Of a DNA stretch of 64,000 nt, positions 59,901 to 64,000 are shown piece after piece. The stretch is from Hypoxylon rubiginosum (Eukaryota > Ascomycota > Sordariomycetes > Xylariales > Hypoxylaceae). The stretch lies in contig CADCXA010000021.1 of NCBI GenBank assembly GCA_902806565.1, forward strand, positions 124,001 to 188,000, given 5' to 3'. The notes below the pieces were generated by a model, which worked only from the letters and a program-made list of their open reading frames with translations, searched no databases and had not been told where the DNA came from. A program made the position numbers and the translations under genes. Numbering within the stretch: position 1 is the stretch's first letter; each line of letters begins with the position of its first letter.

Positions 59901-62900
59901 AAAGTTTAAATACAAATTATTAAAATTATTAAAGGTTAAAAATTATATAATAAAATTATATAATATTTTTAATATTTAAAAACTTATTAAATATTTAAAT
60001 ACTAGGTATTTAAAAGTTTATCAAATATTTAAATACTTATATAAATAAATAAAAAATATAAAAAAAAATAAATTCCTTTTATAATTACTTTTTTTAATTG
60101 TTATTTTAAATATATAAAAAACTTTTTTTAAGTTTTATATATATATTTAAATTATTTTATAATTATTATTATTACTTTTAAATTAAAAATTTTATGAATA
60201 TTATAACTTATAATATTATAATAACTTTTTAATTAATAATAATATATTAATTTAAATATTATTATAAGTAAAAACCTTTTAATAAATTAAAAAAAAAAAC
60301 AAAATAATATTAAACTTAAAATTAAAAATTAAAAAATAAAGTTATTAAAAAAACAAGTAATTTAACTTATATTTAACTTAGTTTAATTTTTTATAAATAA
60401 TTTTTTATTTTTAAATAAAATTAATAAATATTTTCATAATATAATTATTATTAATTAATAAGTAACCATTAAGATTTAAAACCTTAAAAAGATAATTAAT
60501 TTTAAGGAAAAATTTTAAACCTTTAAAAACTATATAAAATAAGTTATTATTATTTAATTTAAAAAATATAAACTTAAAAACTTTAAATAATATAATAATA
60601 ATATTAATTTAAATAAATTTATTACTTAAATTTAAACTTTTTTAAAATTTTATAAAATATTTATTTATAATAAAAAATAAAAAGTTTTAATAATTTAAAA
60701 CTTTTTAACTAGAAATACTTTTAAATAATTTAAACTTATTTTTTATAACTTTTTTAAATTTTTATTTAAAAACTAAAATTTAATTATTTAAATAATTTTT
60801 AAAAACTTTAATATTTTTATTAATAAGTTTTATAAAATATATAATAATTTTAATAAAAAACAAATAATAAAATAATATTTTATATAATTTAAATAAACTA
60901 AATTAACAACTATTTATATAATAAAATTTAAAAAATAAATAACTTAAATTAATATTCTTAAAAATAAATAATTTATTTTTTTATATAAAAAACTTAAATA
61001 ATAAATTAAAAATAAAATCTATTATTTTAATTAACTTAAAAAGTTTAAAAGTTATTATAAAAAAATTATTAAAGTTAATAACTAATAATTTTAATATAAA
61101 AAAAAAAAAAAAAAATTTAATGTTTTATTTTAAAAAACTAAGAAAATTAAAAATTAATAATAAACTTTTAATATAATTATTAAATTTTACTTTAAACCTA
61201 TAAATATTAATAAGATTTAAAAAAAAAAAAACTTAAAAAGTAAAAAAAATATTAAAAATATTAAGTATTTTAATTATAAAAAAAAATATTATAAAAATTA
61301 ATATTAAGTTATAAAAAAGTAACTTTATATTTTTAAATTTAAATTTAAAAAAATTATAGTTATTAAAATTAAAGTTTTTTATATAGTTATAATAAAAATT
61401 ATTTTAAAAAAAATATTTAAAGAAAAATATATTATAAAATATTAATTTATTTATATTAATAATTTTTATTATATTTATAAGGAAAAAAAAAACATTATTA
61501 AATATATTTTAAAATAAAATAATAAAAATAATAACTTAAAAAAAAAAAATATTACTATTATAATAAACTTTAATAATTTTAATATTTTTAAGCTTATTAT
61601 AAACACCTTAAATTTAATAAAAATTAAAATATTATTATAAAAAAATATATATATTATTTATTAATAATTTATAATTTATATAACTTTTTAATAATAAATA
61701 AATATTTTAATAACTAAAAAATAATAAAAAGTAAAATAAAAAAAAAGAAATTTATTAAAAAACTTAATAATATAATAAATAAATTAATTATTAATAAAAA
61801 AGAATTTAATAATATAATATAATAATTTTATAAATAATAAGAATTAATTTAAAATTTAAATAAACAAGGAATATTTATAGATTATAATTTAATTTATTAT
61901 ATTATATAACTAAAAAAAATACCTTTTTTAAATATTTATATTAAAAATAATTAAAGAAAATAATATAATTTAATAAATAAATAAGTACGTAAAATAAAAT
62001 AATAATTTATATAAAAATAAATAATAATAAATATATAATATTTTAAAAATAATTTACTTATAATAATATTAATTTATTAAAAAGAAATATTAAAAAATGT
62101 TTTAATATTATATAATTAAAATATTCTTTTTTATTTTAATAATTTTATTAAGATTATTTTATTTTAAATTTTTAAGAAATAATTAAAAAGTAAAATATTA
62201 AAAAACTATATATAAATAACCACGTTTTTTATATTATAAACTTTTATATAATAAATATAAATAAATAAAAAATTATATTAAATTATAAACTAATAAATTA
62301 ATAATTAATTAAATATATAAGGAATTTAATCCTTAGTTAAATACTTAAAAAACTTAAAGTTAAAATTAAAATATTATTATATTATAAAAAAATTAAAATA
62401 TTAATAATTATTTAATAAAAATAAGTAAATTTTTATAAAAGGATTTATTTTTAAAAAACTATTTAATAACGTTTTTATATTTTAAAAAAAAATAATAATA
62501 TTTCTAAGAAATTTATTAAAATAATTATATTAAAAAGATATATAAAAATTTTAAAACTTTTAATATTTAAATTATAAGAAGTTATTTTAGATTTTTTATT
62601 CTAGATATTTCTATGTTTATTATATATTAAAAAAGATTAAAAATAAATTTTAACCTTATTTAAAAAATAATAAACTTATATAATATTAATAAAAAAATAT
62701 AAAAAAAATTTATATAAAAATATATATAAATTATAACATTATTATATTTTATTTATTTTAATTATATAAATATATAATTAAAAAAGTTTAATAAAATAAA
62801 TATTTTAATATAACCTATAAAATATATATTATATATAAGGTTATAATATTATAAAAATTATAAAAACATTTTAAAAAAATAAAAGGTATAATAATTTATT

Positions 62901-64000
62901 TTTAAAAAGAAATTAATAAAATTAAAATTAAATAAAAACTTAATTAAAAAATTAAGGAAAAACTTTTTAAAAATCTTTAAAAAATATAAATAATTAATTA
63001 AACTTAAATATTAAATTTAAACTTAATTTAAATAATAAAAAATAATTTAAATAACTATTTTTTAAATAATAAGTTTATTTAAATTTATAAAAAATCTTAT
63101 AAATTATTATTAAAAGTAAGAATATAATAATAATTTTAAAAGGAAAAAAATAAATGGTGAAAATAATAATAAACTTAGGATTTAAATTTAACTATATTTA
63201 TTTTTAATTAATAAATAAATATATTATATTATATAAAAATAAAAAAATAACTTTCTTTATAAAAATTATAAACAAATAATTTTTTAATTATAACGGTAGA
63301 TTTATATAAAAAACAATTATAAATTTTAATATATAAATTAATAACTATTTAAAAACACTTTTTTTTAATATAATAAAAATAAATAAAAATATTATCCTTA
63401 AATTATTTTAACTTAAAACTAGTAACTTATATATTAATTAAATAACTAAAAAAATAAGTTAAATTTTAAAAAATATAAAAAAGTTAAAAATAAATAATTA
63501 AATTATTATAAATTATAATAATTATAATATAAATCTAGTTAATATTAAATTACTAAAAAATATTATATATATTTTTCTTATAAAATAAGAATTTAAATTT
63601 AACTAATTATAAAGAATTTTTAAAAAACTAAAAATAAAATTTATATTAATATTTTTAAAAAAAACACTAATATTAATTAATTTATATAATTATATAATTT
63701 ATAATTATAAAATTTTAATTAAAAACAAATAAAATGTGTATTTAAAACCTTTTTATTATTTAAAATAATAATAAATAAAAGCTTTTAAATAATAAATAAA
63801 AAAAAATATAAAATAAAGTTTTATTAAAAAATCTAAATTTAATATAAAATATCTAGTTATAATAATAAAAAAAAAAACCTTAATAAAACTTAAAAATTAA
63901 AAAAAAAAAAAAAACTTTATATATAAAACAATTAATAATTATTAATTATTTAATATAGTTATAATAAAAAATAAACATTTACTTATTTTACTTAAATATA
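56970..64000. repeat. Extreme AT-rich block, probably RIP-degraded repeats (right, part 2)
   Basis: Continues to the window end without genes. From about 60250 on, the plus strand is visibly richer in A than T with many A runs (for example near 61099, 61218 and 63899), unlike neighbouring parts, which suggests a long strand-biased ancestral element. A 15-bp array at 57946 is listed separately. No ORF above about 60 codons is supported. Confidence 0.85.
57946..58020. repeat. 15-bp tandem repeat, five copies
   Basis: Units TTTAAAAATAGTTAG, TTTAAAAATAGTTAA, TTTAAAAATAACTAG and two TTTAAAAATAATTAA start at 57946, 57961, 57976, 57991 and 58006, an exact 15-bp period. Variation is mostly A/G. Embedded in the right AT block. 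Confidence 0.85.

Overview
The window looks like nuclear DNA of a filamentous ascomycete (Pezizomycotina, probably a Sordariomycete). The evidence is short introns (about 50-105 bp) with GTAAGC/GTATGT-type donors and CTAAC/CTGAC branch sites, typical fungal gene families (TPO-type MFS transporters, 2EXR, BTB, tyrosinase, Spo7, CLD1), CT-rich promoter tracts, and blocks of extreme AT content of the kind left by repeat-induced point mutation (RIP). The species cannot be named from the sequence.

Layout. Bases 1 to about 11537 and about 44757 to 64000 are almost pure A/T, full of TAA stops and without credible genes. They are best read as heavily RIP-mutated, long-decayed transposon DNA, possibly an AT isochore or pericentromeric sequence. 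Between them is a gene island of about 33 kb with normal composition. Both edges of the island carry a shared 15-bp word, CTA(GG/AA)ACCATAGTGT, beside GGCGG-rich sequence.

Gene island, left to right: tRNA-Lys(CTT) (-); a one-exon TPO1-like MFS transporter (-); a two-exon BTB/POZ protein (+); a decayed fragment of a P-loop ATPase (-); a seven-exon type-3 copper tyrosinase (+), tail to tail with a four-exon TPO-type MFS transporter (-); a 2EXR-domain protein (-); a two-exon mitochondrial alpha/beta hydrolase of the CLD1/ABHD5 family (-); a Spo7-like nuclear-envelope phosphatase subunit (+); a dual-specificity-phosphatase-like protein whose start codon overlaps the stop of a two-codon upstream ORF (+); an unrecognised 288-residue protein preceded by an eight-unit 16-bp minisatellite (+); and a frameshifted DHA2 drug-transporter pseudogene. 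Two diverged copies of one hAT-type MITE, in opposite orientation and each with its own 8-bp target-site duplication, flank that pseudogene.

The right AT block contains a 1.6-kb non-autonomous LTR retrotransposon at 55359-56969. Its two 262-bp LTRs align without indels and carry RIP-type changes, while its internal part keeps normal composition and is built largely of short tandem repeats.

How the genes relate. Several island genes are conserved housekeeping functions (tRNA, Spo7 and CLD1 lipid metabolism). The rest are lineage-variable accessory genes. The tyrosinase and its convergent MFS neighbour could act together in pigment or phenolic chemistry, but no core biosynthetic enzyme is visible, so this is not called as a secondary-metabolite cluster. 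I found no wholly new multi-gene system. The most unusual items are the LTR element with a repeat-built core, the MITE pair, the TAATG upstream-ORF overlap and a frame-preserving 36/27-bp minisatellite inside the left AT block. Intron boundaries were worked out by hand from splice signals, reading frame and family resemblance, and are predictions.
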